Below are positions 6,783 to 13,924 of a stretch of DNA of 14,022 nt, piece by piece. The DNA is from Collinsella sp. (GTDB lineage: Bacteria > Actinomycetota > Coriobacteriia > Coriobacteriales > Coriobacteriaceae): positions 1 through 14,022 of the forward strand of contig JAGZEK010000024.1 in NCBI GenBank assembly GCA_018368345.1, written 5' to 3'. Made by a program: the position numbers and the translations under genes. Positions within the stretch are counted from its first letter, which is position 1; each line of letters starts with the position of its first letter. The notes beneath the pieces were generated by a model, which made no database searches, had not been told where the DNA came from, and worked only from the letters and a program-made list of their open reading frames with translations.

Positions 6783-7062
6783 GTTGGTCCTTTCTCATCT
6801 AGCATTATTGCCATCGAAAGCCTTTTTCTTTGTTTCAAAAGCTTTTCGGTTTTCTTTTATAAACTACTTCAAAAGATATCGAAAGCTCAATTGCCAACTT
6901 TCCGCGAACGGTCGATTATCAGGCGTGAGCGTACCTCACTTTTTGTGAACACCTTCCAGGCAAGACTCTTTACAGGCTGTTGCAGGCATTCTGCATGTCA
7001 GGCCAACTACTAACACAAATAAAAGCAAAGCGTGTCATTCATCTTGTTCACTCGATTTTGCC
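6783..7062 (-). promoter_or_regulatory. Divergent control region, PTS operon side
   Basis: AT-rich stretch between the divergent PTS operon and the DeoR gene. It contains CGAAAG at 6815-6820 and 6880-6885 and TTTTCGG at 6843-6849, motifs that recur near the regulator gene and resemble known DeoR-family boxes. GTGAG (6925-6929) and CTCAC (6935-6939) form a small inverted repeat followed by five T, and TCAC/GTGA (6936-6939, 6945-6948) overlaps it. I could not settle on a -35/-10 pair for the minus strand. No gene is supported here. Confidence 0.4.
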
Positions 7063-7091
7063 TTGTTCTTTTCATATCGATACGTTATATT
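7063..7091 (+). promoter_or_regulatory. Promoter of the DeoR-family gene
   Basis: TTGTTC (7063-7068) and TATATT (7086-7091) are separated by exactly 17 bases, a good sigma-70-type arrangement. Transcription would begin near 7098, inside the TTTCG-ATTA-CGAAA palindrome, giving a leader of about 40 bases to the ATG at 7141. Confidence 0.55.
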
Positions 7092-7123
7092 TCGATTACG
7101 AAAGGCATTTCTTTCGCCTTTCG
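7090..7123. promoter_or_regulatory. Candidate DeoR operator cluster
   Basis: TTTCG (7090-7094) and CGAAA (7099-7103) form a palindrome around ATTA at the predicted transcription start. CGAAAGGC (7099-7106) pairs with GCCTTTCG (7116-7123). CTTTCG is directly repeated at 7111-7116 and 7118-7123. Repeated TTTCG boxes are typical of DeoR-family operators (GlpR, AgaR), so self-repression by the downstream protein is likely. The second palindrome could also fold in the leader mRNA just before the ribosome site. Confidence 0.45.
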
Positions 7124-7140
7124 TTCATAAGGAGCGACAC

Positions 7141-7932
7141 ATGGCATCTACTTCAGACCTTTCACCCGCCGAGCGTCAGCGATTTATCATGAACTGGCTG
7201 GCGGAAAAGCCGAATATCTCGGTATCTGACATCGTCCGTCGCTTTTCGGTTTCGGAAGTCACCGCACGACACGACCTCGTCTCACTGGAATCGGAAGGCA
7301 AATTGCGTCGTGTACGCGGCGGAGCAGTATCGCTTTCACGTTCCACCGCAATCTCGTATCCCGAAGAGCGCATCAATGTCCAAGTCGAAGCCAAGGAGGC
7401 TATCGCCGCGACCGCAGCAACTCTTGTTGACGATGGTGACGTTTTGGTGATCGACATCGGCACCACGGGCTTTTACTTCACTAAAGCCCTCATGGACAAG
7501 CGCGACATCACCATCATCACCGGCGATCTTGCCATCGCAAACTATGCCAGCTTCAATCTGCCCAATGCTTCGGTAGTGCTGTTAGGCGGCTCCGTGCGAA
7601 AGGGTCACCTTTATCTCGCGGGCGCGCTAACGCTCGACTGCATGAGCAAGCTTCATGCCGACAAGGCATTTGTCAGTGCCGACGGATTCCATCCCGACCA
7701 CGGCTTTACCGTTGAGCACGACTTCTCTGCCATGATCAAGCGCATGTATCTAACCAACTCGAACTTGAGCTACATGATGGTCGACCAGGGTAAGTTCAAT
7801 AAGACGAGCTTTTATCAGTCCGCACAGATCGATGACCTCGACGGCATCATCATCGATGGGGACAGCGAAGGTATCATGACAGCGGCAATCGAGAGCAGCC
7901 ACAGTCATCCCAAACTCTATATTGCAAAATAG
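7141..7932 (+). CDS. DeoR-family transcriptional regulator of sugar metabolism
   Basis: A 263-residue DNA-binding regulator. The N-terminal winged helix-turn-helix covers about residues 10-65, with recognition helix SVSEVTARHDLVSLE and the family hallmark RRVRGGA near 56-62. The C-terminal DeoRC effector domain follows, with VIDIGTTGFYFTKAL, TIITGDLAIA and VVLLGGSVRKGHLYLAG; this fold normally binds a phosphorylated sugar. The ATG at 7141 is preceded by AAGGAG (7129-7134). An upstream ATG at 7063 in the same frame lies in the promoter and is rejected. The gene is divergent from the transaldolase-PTS operon across a region with repeated CTTTCG motifs, so it is the natural local repressor of that operon and of itself. 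The inducer is unknown. Confidence 0.92.
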   Translation: MASTSDLSPAERQRFIMNWLAEKPNISVSDIVRRFSVSEVTARHDLVSLESEGKLRRVRGGAVSLSRSTAISYPEERINVQVEAKEAIAATAATLVDDGDVLVIDIGTTGFYFTKALMDKRDITIITGDLAIANYASFNLPNASVVLLGGSVRKGHLYLAGALTLDCMSKLHADKAFVSADGFHPDHGFTVEHDFSAMIKRMYLTNSNLSYMMVDQGKFNKTSFYQSAQIDDLDGIIIDGDSEGIMTAAIESSHSHPKLYIAK

Positions 7933-7937
7933 CTCAA

Positions 7938-7974
7938 ATGGCCGGGTCGCCCCCACTGCGGGCGACTCGGCCAT
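7938..7974. terminator. Hairpin between convergent DeoR and HAD genes
   Basis: Arms 7938-7952 (ATGGCCGGGTCGCCC) and 7960-7974 (GGGCGACTCGGCCAT) pair over 15 bases with one G-U pair around a 7-base loop. It starts 6 bases after the DeoR stop and ends 3 bases before the HAD stop codon on the other strand. It lacks a clear U-tract on either side, so it may be a bidirectional terminator of the stem-driven kind. Confidence 0.55.
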
Positions 7975-7977
7975 GTA

Positions 7978-8805
7978 TTAAATCAAGCCAAAGTGGCGCA
8001 TCGCCGTGACGGTGCCGTCGTGCGCGACGTCATCGGTCACGTAGTCCGCGACCGCCTTGACCTCGGGCATGGCGTTGCCCATGGCCACGGCCGTCTCGAC
8101 AGCAGCGAGCATACCCAGATCGTTGCCGGAATCACCAAAGCCAAAGGTGCGTGCGTTGCCGGTGCGACCCAGGTATTCCAGCGCTCGCGCCACGCCTACG
8201 CCCTTGTCGATGCCCTTGGGGCTCAGCTCACGATTCTGACCACCGGTGTTGCACAGCTCAAACTCGCGATCGATAAAGCCATCATCGTTGGCTACGCGAG
8301 CCAGGTCGCTCGCGACGATGCCTACCTTGCCCACGCGCAGACGGCCGTCGACGCGCATTTCCTCGGTGCTGTGCACCACAGAAGTGCCGATCAGAGACGA
8401 CTGCTCAACACCCGCGGGTTCCAGGGCAAAAGTAGCCACGTTGGTCTCGAAAAAGGCTTCAATCCCTGCCGCGGCCATACGGCGAGCGAGCTCCGCAACA
8501 ATGTCTTCGTCAAAGCAGTCCTCATGCACCACGCGGCCCTCGACCTCGAGCGTGGCGCCTGCCATGGCAACGATGCCCGCGGGGTCGAGCGCACGCAAGC
8601 TGTCCGCGATGAGCCACAGGGGACGACCCGTGCAGATAAATGCCTTGTGCCCCGCATCGCGCAGTGCGCGGAACGCCTCAACCACCGTCTGCGAGGGACG
8701 AACCGCCGAAAAGTCCTTATCGGTCATGTTGTCGGGATCGAACGACGTCAGCGTGCCGTCCACGTCAAAAAAGAGCACAGCGGGTTCGGGACACGCATCA
8801 ATCAT
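7978..8805 (-). CDS. HAD-IIB (Cof-type) phosphatase
   Basis: A 275-residue cytoplasmic haloacid dehalogenase-family hydrolase, probably a sugar-phosphate or nucleotide-type phosphatase. All four catalytic motifs are present: motif I FFDVDGT with nucleophile Asp14 and acid/base Asp16; motif II ICTGRP (Thr59); motif III lysine in GIDKG (Lys201); motif IV GFGDSGNDLGML (Asp225, Asp229). The stretch between motifs II and III (about residues 85-185) is the C2 cap, which places it in the Cof/IIB group. The GIDKG-GDSGND arrangement is standard. The ATG at 8805 follows AAAGGA; an ATG at 8841 in frame would add 12 residues and overlap the divergent promoter. It converges on the DeoR gene and diverges from the methyltransferase gene, so it is a separate unit. 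The true substrate cannot be told. Confidence 0.88.
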   Translation of the reverse strand: MIDACPEPAVLFFDVDGTLTSFDPDNMTDKDFSAVRPSQTVVEAFRALRDAGHKAFICTGRPLWLIADSLRALDPAGIVAMAGATLEVEGRVVHEDCFDEDIVAELARRMAAAGIEAFFETNVATFALEPAGVEQSSLIGTSVVHSTEEMRVDGRLRVGKVGIVASDLARVANDDGFIDREFELCNTGGQNRELSPKGIDKGVGVARALEYLGRTGNARTFGFGDSGNDLGMLAAVETAVAMGNAMPEVKAVADYVTDDVAHDGTVTAMRHFGLI

Positions 8806-8847
8806 ATGGGTTCCTTTCGAGGATAAGGGCAAACGAAGCATCCATCA

Positions 8848-8853
8848 TATAAT
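8848..8853 (+). promoter_or_regulatory. Consensus -10 box for the RlmKL gene
   Basis: A perfect TATAAT lies 27 bases before the ATG in the short divergent gap 8806-8880. The hexamer 17 bases upstream (AAGGGC) does not match a -35 box, and there is no TGn extension, so the promoter is only partly supported. A short leader with ribosome site AGAGG (8870-8874) would follow. Confidence 0.35.
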
Positions 8854-8880
8854 GGAGCGACGCAACCAGAGAGGTCACCC

Positions 8881-11439
8881 ATGGAATTTTACGCAAGCTG
8901 CCCCGAAGGCTTTGAGTCCGCACTCGCCGATGAGCTTAAACGCCTCGGGCTTTCGCATGTTCGCCGGCTGAAGGGCCGTGCCACGTTTGAGGGCGAGCTC
9001 GAAGAAGGCTACCGCGCCTGTCTGTGGTCGCGCCTAGCGAGCCGCGTGTTTGCGGTGCTCGGGCGCTTTGAGGCGCAGGATGCCGATGAGCTGTACGATA
9101 GCGTTTACGACATCGCCTGGGAGAACATCGTCCGCCCCGGCGCCACCATTGCTATCACCGCCCGCGGCGTGACCGAGCAGCTGCGCAACACGCGCTTCTC
9201 GGCCCTGCGCGCCAAGGACGCGCTGTGCGACCGTCTGGCCGAGACCACGGGCCGTCGCGCCGATGTCGACGCTGCCGATCCCGACGTTCACCTGTTGCTT
9301 TCGCTGCGCCAGCGCCGCGCGAGCATCAGCCTGGACCTTTCGGGCGATCCGCTGTTCAAGCGCCTGCCGCCCGCGGCGACCCGTGCCGGCGAGGGTGCGC
9401 ACGTGTTGCGCCCCGACTACGCCGCCCTGGTGCTGGCGCAGGTCGGCTGGACCGCACTGTGCGAGCGCGAGTTGACGGCCGACGATTACGAAAACGAGGC
9501 CCTGCCCGCGCTGATCGACGCCTCGTGCGCCGGCGGCGGCCTGCTGCTGGAGGCCGTGAACATTCTGACCGACCGCGCCCCGGGCGCCGCCCGCGAGCGC
9601 TGGGGCTTTGAGGGCTGGCAGCTGCACGATGCCGCCCTGTGGGAGCAGCTGCTTGCCGAGGCACGCGAGCGCGAGGCGGCAGCGCGCGAGCGCCAGGCAC
9701 GCATCGTGGCCGCGGATGTTGACCCCGCCGCCCGCAAGACCGCCGAGCGCATGGTCAAGTGCGCCGGCTACAAGCACTTTGTCGATTTTTGCGCCGCCAA
9801 GTCCGCCACCGTGCTGGACCACGCAGGTGCCGTTGCCGGTGCCGCCCTGGTCGCGGACACGACCGAGACCCCGCTTTCGCTCATGCACGACGCCATGACG
9901 CTGGTCGGTGAGCTGCGCCGCGCGCCCGAGCTTGCCGCGGCGTCGGTCGCCGCACTCACCCGCGACGGATTGCTGGCCCGCGCGCTCCACGCCGAGCCCG
10001 AGCGCTCGATTGCCGTCATGCCCAATAACGAGGAGGCAACCGTCGAAGTCTGGCCTTCGCTCGACCACGCCGCCGCAGCGTTTGAGGCTGCGACCAGTGC
10101 AAACACCGAGGAGCAGACCGCGGGCGCCGAAGACGAAGCCGCCGACACCCTCATGCCCGAACCTGCCGCCACGCTCGACTTGGGCGACGGCAAGCCGCTG
10201 CCCGTGCTCATCCCGGAGTCCGAGCAGTTCGCCAACCGTCTGCGCAAGAACGCCCGCCTGCGCCGCAAGTGGGCTAAGCGCGAGGGTGTGAGCTGCTACC
10301 GCGTCTACGATGCCGACCTGCCCGATTACTCCGCTGCCATCGACCTGTACGAGGGCTGCCCGCAGACGCCGGGCCGCTGGCTCGTCATCGCCGAATACGC
10401 TGCGCCCAAGACCATCGACCCCGCGCTGGCTCAGGCCCGTATGCTCGACATCTTGGCCATCGCGCCGCACATCCTGGATGTCCCCGCCGAGCACGTGCAC
10501 GCCAAGGCCCGCATGCGTTCGCGCGGCGGTTCGCAATACGGCAAGCAGGGCGCCGGCAAGGGCGGCTCGGGCGAGCGCGCCAACATCGCGCGCCGCCGTC
10601 TGCCGCTCATCGAGGAGGGCGGCCTTACCTTTGCCGTCAACTTTGACGACTACCTGGACGTCGGCATCTTCCTGGATCACCGCGTCACCCGTAACCTGGT
10701 ACGCGAGCACGCCAAGCAGGCGCGCCGTTTCCTCAACCTGTTCGCCTATACCGGCACCGCCACCTGCTATGCGGCAGACGGCGGCGTCGAAGAAACTGTG
10801 ACGGTCGACCTTTCCAACACCTACCTGGACTGGGCCGAGCGCAATATGCGCCAGAACGGCTTTGTTGGTCCGCAGCATCATTTTGTGCGCGACGACGTGC
10901 TTGCCTGGATTCGCGACCAGCGCCAGACGCGCAACCGCTGGGACCTGATCTTTGTCGACCCGCCCACGTTCTCGAACTCGTCCAAGATGGGCCGTCGCAC
11001 CTGGGATGTTCAGCGCGACCATGTCGAGCTTTTGGCCGGCGTATCGCGCCTGCTCGCGCAGGGCGGCCATGCCATCTTTAGCTGCAACCTGCGCGGCTTC
11101 CGCCCCGAAACGCGCAAGCTCGCACGCGCGGGCGTGGTGCTGGAGGACATTACGGCACAGACCATCCCCGAGGATTTCGCGCGCAACCAGAAGGTGCACC
11201 ATTGCTATATCGTGCGCCGCCTGCCCATCGAGGACGCCATGGCCGAAGTCGGCTTTAGCGCCGAGGAGATTGCCGAGCGAACCGAGGAGCTGCGCAGCCC
11301 CGAAACCCGCAAGCCTCGCGCAACGGCGCCCGCGCACGCGCAGGCCGGCAACGGCAAGCCCAACTTTGTCGGCAAGCCCTCCCCCGCCGGCAAGCCCAAA
11401 AAGAAAAAGTTCTACGCCAGCAAGCCCAAGGGCAAATAA
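8881..11439 (+). CDS. rlmKL: RlmKL-type 23S rRNA methyltransferase with degenerate RlmL half
   Basis: An 852-residue cytoplasmic protein laid out like E. coli RlmKL (about 700 residues), which makes m2G2445 with its N-terminal half and m7G2069 with its C-terminal half. A THUMP domain covers about residues 45-155 (RNTRFSALRAKDA, ASISLDLSGD). The RlmL-like domain follows, with TDRAPGAARERWGFEGW conserved. However, its SAM motif reads DASCAGGG (213-220) where E. coli has DPMCGSGT, and the NPPYGER segment is replaced by ADTTETP (325-331). The RlmK half is intact: FANRLRKN, YRVYDADLP, LNLFAYTGTATCYAA (SAM) and IFVDPPTFSNS (catalytic). An acidic linker (about 405-430) and a basic Lys-rich tail (about 785-852) account for part of the extra length. 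Start ATG 8881 follows AGAGG. I infer an active m7G enzyme whose first domain has become a binding or structural part. Confidence 0.88.
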   Translation: MEFYASCPEGFESALADELKRLGLSHVRRLKGRATFEGELEEGYRACLWSRLASRVFAVLGRFEAQDADELYDSVYDIAWENIVRPGATIAITARGVTEQLRNTRFSALRAKDALCDRLAETTGRRADVDAADPDVHLLLSLRQRRASISLDLSGDPLFKRLPPAATRAGEGAHVLRPDYAALVLAQVGWTALCERELTADDYENEALPALIDASCAGGGLLLEAVNILTDRAPGAARERWGFEGWQLHDAALWEQLLAEAREREAAARERQARIVAADVDPAARKTAERMVKCAGYKHFVDFCAAKSATVLDHAGAVAGAALVADTTETPLSLMHDAMTLVGELRRAPELAAASVAALTRDGLLARALHAEPERSIAVMPNNEEATVEVWPSLDHAAAAFEAATSANTEEQTAGAEDEAADTLMPEPAATLDLGDGKPLPVLIPESEQFANRLRKNARLRRKWAKREGVSCYRVYDADLPDYSAAIDLYEGCPQTPGRWLVIAEYAAPKTIDPALAQARMLDILAIAPHILDVPAEHVHAKARMRSRGGSQYGKQGAGKGGSGERANIARRRLPLIEEGGLTFAVNFDDYLDVGIFLDHRVTRNLVREHAKQARRFLNLFAYTGTATCYAADGGVEETVTVDLSNTYLDWAERNMRQNGFVGPQHHFVRDDVLAWIRDQRQTRNRWDLIFVDPPTFSNSSKMGRRTWDVQRDHVELLAGVSRLLAQGGHAIFSCNLRGFRPETRKLARAGVVLEDITAQTIPEDFARNQKVHHCYIVRRLPIEDAMAEVGFSAEEIAERTEELRSPETRKPRATAPAHAQAGNGKPNFVGKPSPAGKPKKKKFYASKPKGK

Positions 11440-11442
11440 CAA

Positions 11443-11509
11443 AGTTGCGGTGGAATACGGACTGTTTTGCCTGGAATTAGGTAAATTTAGACCGTATTTC
11501 ACCGCAACT
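11443..11509. repeat. 18-base inverted repeat with 31-base loop
   Basis: Arms 11443-11460 (AGTTGCGGTGGAATACGG) and 11492-11509 (CCGTATTTCACCGCAACT) pair completely apart from one G-U pair. The loop is AT-rich and long for a terminator, and no U-tract follows on either strand. It fills the gap between the convergent RlmKL and response regulator genes. It may serve as a terminator for both, but its shape also fits a small palindromic mobile or dispersed element. Confidence 0.6.
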
Positions 11510-11533
11510 CATATTGGGATGGCGGATGCCGAC

Positions 11534-12247
11534 CTATCCCTGGATGACCAATCGGTAACCAATACCCACGTGCGTCTGGATATAGCGCGGATGCGCGGGG
11601 TCGGACTCGATCTTCTTGCGCAGCGTGCCCATAAAGACACGCAGGCTCGCCAGGTCGCTCTTGGTCGCCGTGCCCCAAATCTCGTGCAGGATAAACTGGT
11701 GCGTCAGAACCTTGTCGGCGTTGTGTGCCAGCAGGCACAGGAGCTTGTACTCGATCGGCGTCAGGTGCAACTCCTCGCCATCCATCGTGGCAATGCCGGC
11801 ATCAAAATCGATATGCAGCTCACCGGTATCGAACGAGCCCTCGGAGACAACGCCGCCCGTTTGCGCATACGAAAGGCGCCTGAGCGTCGTGCGAATGCGC
11901 GCGAGCAGCTCCTCGACCGAAAACGGCTTGGTCAGGTAGTCGTCGGCGCCGGCATCGAGCGCGCGAATCTTGTCCGCGTCCTCACTGCGCGCCGAGACCA
12001 CGATGATCGGCATGCCCGACCATGCGCGCACCGACTCCACTACCTTGACGCCGTCCATATCGGGCAGGCCCAAATCGAGCAGCACAATGCTCGGCGCTTG
12101 CGATGAGGCGGCGGCGATAGCGGCATGGGCGGTCTCCACGGCCATATGACGCAAGCCGTGCGCCTCGAGCGCGGCAACGATAAGATTGCGAACGGCGGGG
12201 TCGTCCTCAACGACCAAGATGAGCGGTTTTACGGCAGAGTTCGGCAC
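11534..12247 (-). CDS. kdpE: KdpE-like OmpR-family response regulator
   Basis: A 237-residue cytoplasmic response regulator. The receiver domain (residues 8-120) has the acidic pair Asp15/Asp16 in VVEDDP, phospho-acceptor Asp58 in LLDLGLPDMDG, Ser85 in VVSARSED and Lys107 in DDYLTKPF. An OmpR/PhoB-type winged helix follows (about 140-235; LHLTPIEYKLL, GTLRKKIESDP, VGIGYRL). The receiver and HLTPIE segments are closest in style to KdpE, which activates the potassium pump operon kdpFABC, but no kdpFABC lies in the window. The start is taken as GTG at 12247 because AAGGAG lies 7 bases before it, overlapping the kinase stop codon; longer in-frame ATG starts (12274, 12328) lie inside the kinase gene. 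It is co-transcribed and probably translationally coupled with the upstream kinase (4-base gap). Confidence 0.9.
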   Translation of the reverse strand: MPNSAVKPLILVVEDDPAVRNLIVAALEAHGLRHMAVETAHAAIAAASSQAPSIVLLDLGLPDMDGVKVVESVRAWSGMPIIVVSARSEDADKIRALDAGADDYLTKPFSVEELLARIRTTLRRLSYAQTGGVVSEGSFDTGELHIDFDAGIATMDGEELHLTPIEYKLLCLLAHNADKVLTHQFILHEIWGTATKSDLASLRVFMGTLRKKIESDPAHPRYIQTHVGIGYRLVIQG

Positions 12248-12251
12248 GACG

Positions 12252-13877
12252 CTACTCCTTATCAAACGAAACATCGGCGACGGGAAGCTCAATCGTAAAG
12301 ACCGAGCCGTGCGGGTCCGCCGCGGCAACCTCTATGCTACCGCCATGCGCCAGCGCAATGGACCGGCAGAGCGAAAGCCCCAGGCCCACACTACGGTGGC
12401 TGTCGGCCAGGCCATGGTTGGCGGTATAGAACGACTCAAAGATGCGCTCGCGATCCTCGGGTGCGATGCCCGGACCATCATCGGCCACCGAGCACGCCAC
12501 GCGTCCATCGTCGACACTAATCGAAATCATGATATGCGAGCCTGCGGGCGTATAGGTGATGGCGTTGTTCACCAGATTGACCACCAGCTGCACCATCAGG
12601 CGCGCATCGACGTTGACGAGCGCTGGCTCATCGCACGCCACCACCTTAAGGTCGTGCTCGCGCACGGCAGGGTTCACGTGGCGCAGCGCCTCCTCGACGA
12701 TATCGTCCATGAGCTCGAGTGTGGTCGACAGGCGCATACCGCCACCCTCGAGCTTGGTGATGGCGAGCAGGTTCTCGACGGTGGCGTTGAGCCATTGCGC
12801 ATCCGAGCGAATGGACAGGAGCAGGCCGCGGCGCGTCTGGGCATCGAGCACGGCGGTGCCGGTCGAGCCCTGGTCGAGCAGCACGTCGGCATTACCCGAA
12901 ATACTGGTAAGCGGTGTGCGCAGGTCGTGCGAGATGGAGCGCAGCAGGTTGGCGCGCAGCTGCTCGTTTTTGGCGAGCACCGCCGCCTCCTCGCGGGCCT
13001 CCATGGCGCGGGCGCGATCGAGCGCCAGCTCGCCTTCGCTCACGATGGCATCGGCAAGTGTCCGTTCCTCGTGCGTTAGCACGTCGGGTTCGGCAACGAT
13101 AGCCAGCACGCCCACCACCGAGGCGGGGTCGCTCGAGCGCACGAAGCCGTCGCCCGTGCGAACCGTCAGGTAGATGCCATAAAACGCCGAGCCGCCATAA
13201 GTGGCATCGAGCGGCGTTCCCACATAAGCGGACGCCGAGAGCCGCGGCGGCATCTGCGGCGCCAGTTCGTGCACCGGCGCGGCATCGCCCACGGCCGTGT
13301 ATGTCGCACGCGGCAGCAGGTCATCGCCCTCGGCGTCGGCGCTGTACCACACGACCGGACAGCCCGAAAGACGCGCCAGCTGCGTTGCCATGGCATGGAC
13401 GATCTGCTGCTCGTCGGCGCACCGCTGCAGCATGCGGTTGGTCTCGAGCACCATATGCGTGCGGCGGTCGCTGGCGGCAGCCTGTGCCAAGGCGCGGCGC
13501 AGGGCCAACGCAATCGAGCTCGACACAAGCGAGACCACGAACATGATGAAGAACATGCCGGGATAGCCGCGGTCGATAAGCGACAGCGAGTAGCGCGGGT
13601 CGACAAACAAGAAGTTGTAGAGCGCCACGGCGGCAGCCGAGCTCAGCAAGCAATACAGGCGACTCCAGGTAAAGAATGCGCACAGCTGAACGGCGAACAC
13701 ATAGACGATCATGATGCTCGGCGCGAGACCCGGATGGTCGAGCAGCGCGCCCACAATCGTCGCCGCGACCAGCAGCCCCACCGATACGCAGGCGTCATAC
13801 AGAGGAGTGCGGCGCGTCAGCGTTGTGCGCCGCCACCAAAAGCTATCGGCAATATCACCGTCCGTACGGACGTCCAT
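12252..13877 (-). CDS. Short KdpD-like sensor histidine kinase (DUF4118)
   Basis: A 541-residue membrane histidine kinase matching the C-terminal two thirds of KdpD. About four hydrophobic segments lie between residues 28 and 127 (DUF4118; YNFLFVDPRYSLS is typical). A GAF-like region follows (about 145-285), then the H-box SISHDLRTPLTSI with His317, the N-box QLVVNLVNNAITYTP (Asn438), the DDGPG box (466-470) and GLGLSL (498-503). E. coli KdpD has about 890 residues; the N-terminal KdpD Walker-type domain and the Usp-like domain are wholly absent here. An in-frame TGA at 13896-13898 shows the reading frame does not run further upstream. The start at 13877 has only a weak ribosome site (AGAGAGG, 12-13 bases away), so translation may be poor or the start imperfect. 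An insertion sequence ends 47 bases upstream. It forms a pair with the response regulator at 11534-12247. The signal it senses is unknown. Confidence 0.85.
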   Translation of the reverse strand: MDVRTDGDIADSFWWRRTTLTRRTPLYDACVSVGLLVAATIVGALLDHPGLAPSIMIVYVFAVQLCAFFTWSRLYCLLSSAAAVALYNFLFVDPRYSLSLIDRGYPGMFFIMFVVSLVSSSIALALRRALAQAAASDRRTHMVLETNRMLQRCADEQQIVHAMATQLARLSGCPVVWYSADAEGDDLLPRATYTAVGDAAPVHELAPQMPPRLSASAYVGTPLDATYGGSAFYGIYLTVRTGDGFVRSSDPASVVGVLAIVAEPDVLTHEERTLADAIVSEGELALDRARAMEAREEAAVLAKNEQLRANLLRSISHDLRTPLTSISGNADVLLDQGSTGTAVLDAQTRRGLLLSIRSDAQWLNATVENLLAITKLEGGGMRLSTTLELMDDIVEEALRHVNPAVREHDLKVVACDEPALVNVDARLMVQLVVNLVNNAITYTPAGSHIMISISVDDGRVACSVADDGPGIAPEDRERIFESFYTANHGLADSHRSVGLGLSLCRSIALAHGGSIEVAAADPHGSVFTIELPVADVSFDKE

Positions 13878-13924
13878 CAGCGCCCCGCCCCTCTCTCAAA
13901 AACAAAAACCACCACAGGGGACAG
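13878..13924. other. Junction between kinase gene and insertion sequence
   Basis: Only 47 bases separate the kinase start codon from the inferred end of the insertion sequence. They hold a purine-rich stretch on the minus strand (GAGAGAGGGG) and a T-rich run, but no convincing promoter. Transcription of the kinase and regulator must therefore begin at a promoter inside the insertion sequence or beyond it, or from an unseen weak site here. Confidence 0.4.

Noticed and set aside
8830..8860. A tidy bidirectional promoter for the HAD and RlmKL genes
   Set aside because: Only the plus-strand TATAAT is convincing. No -35 box at proper spacing could be found for either direction, so a full promoter was not called.
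9034..11502. An 822-residue open frame on the minus strand opposite the RlmKL gene
   Set aside because: It lies fully opposite a well-supported gene, has low-complexity Gly/Ala/Val/Arg composition and no recognisable domain. It is explained by GC-rich third positions.
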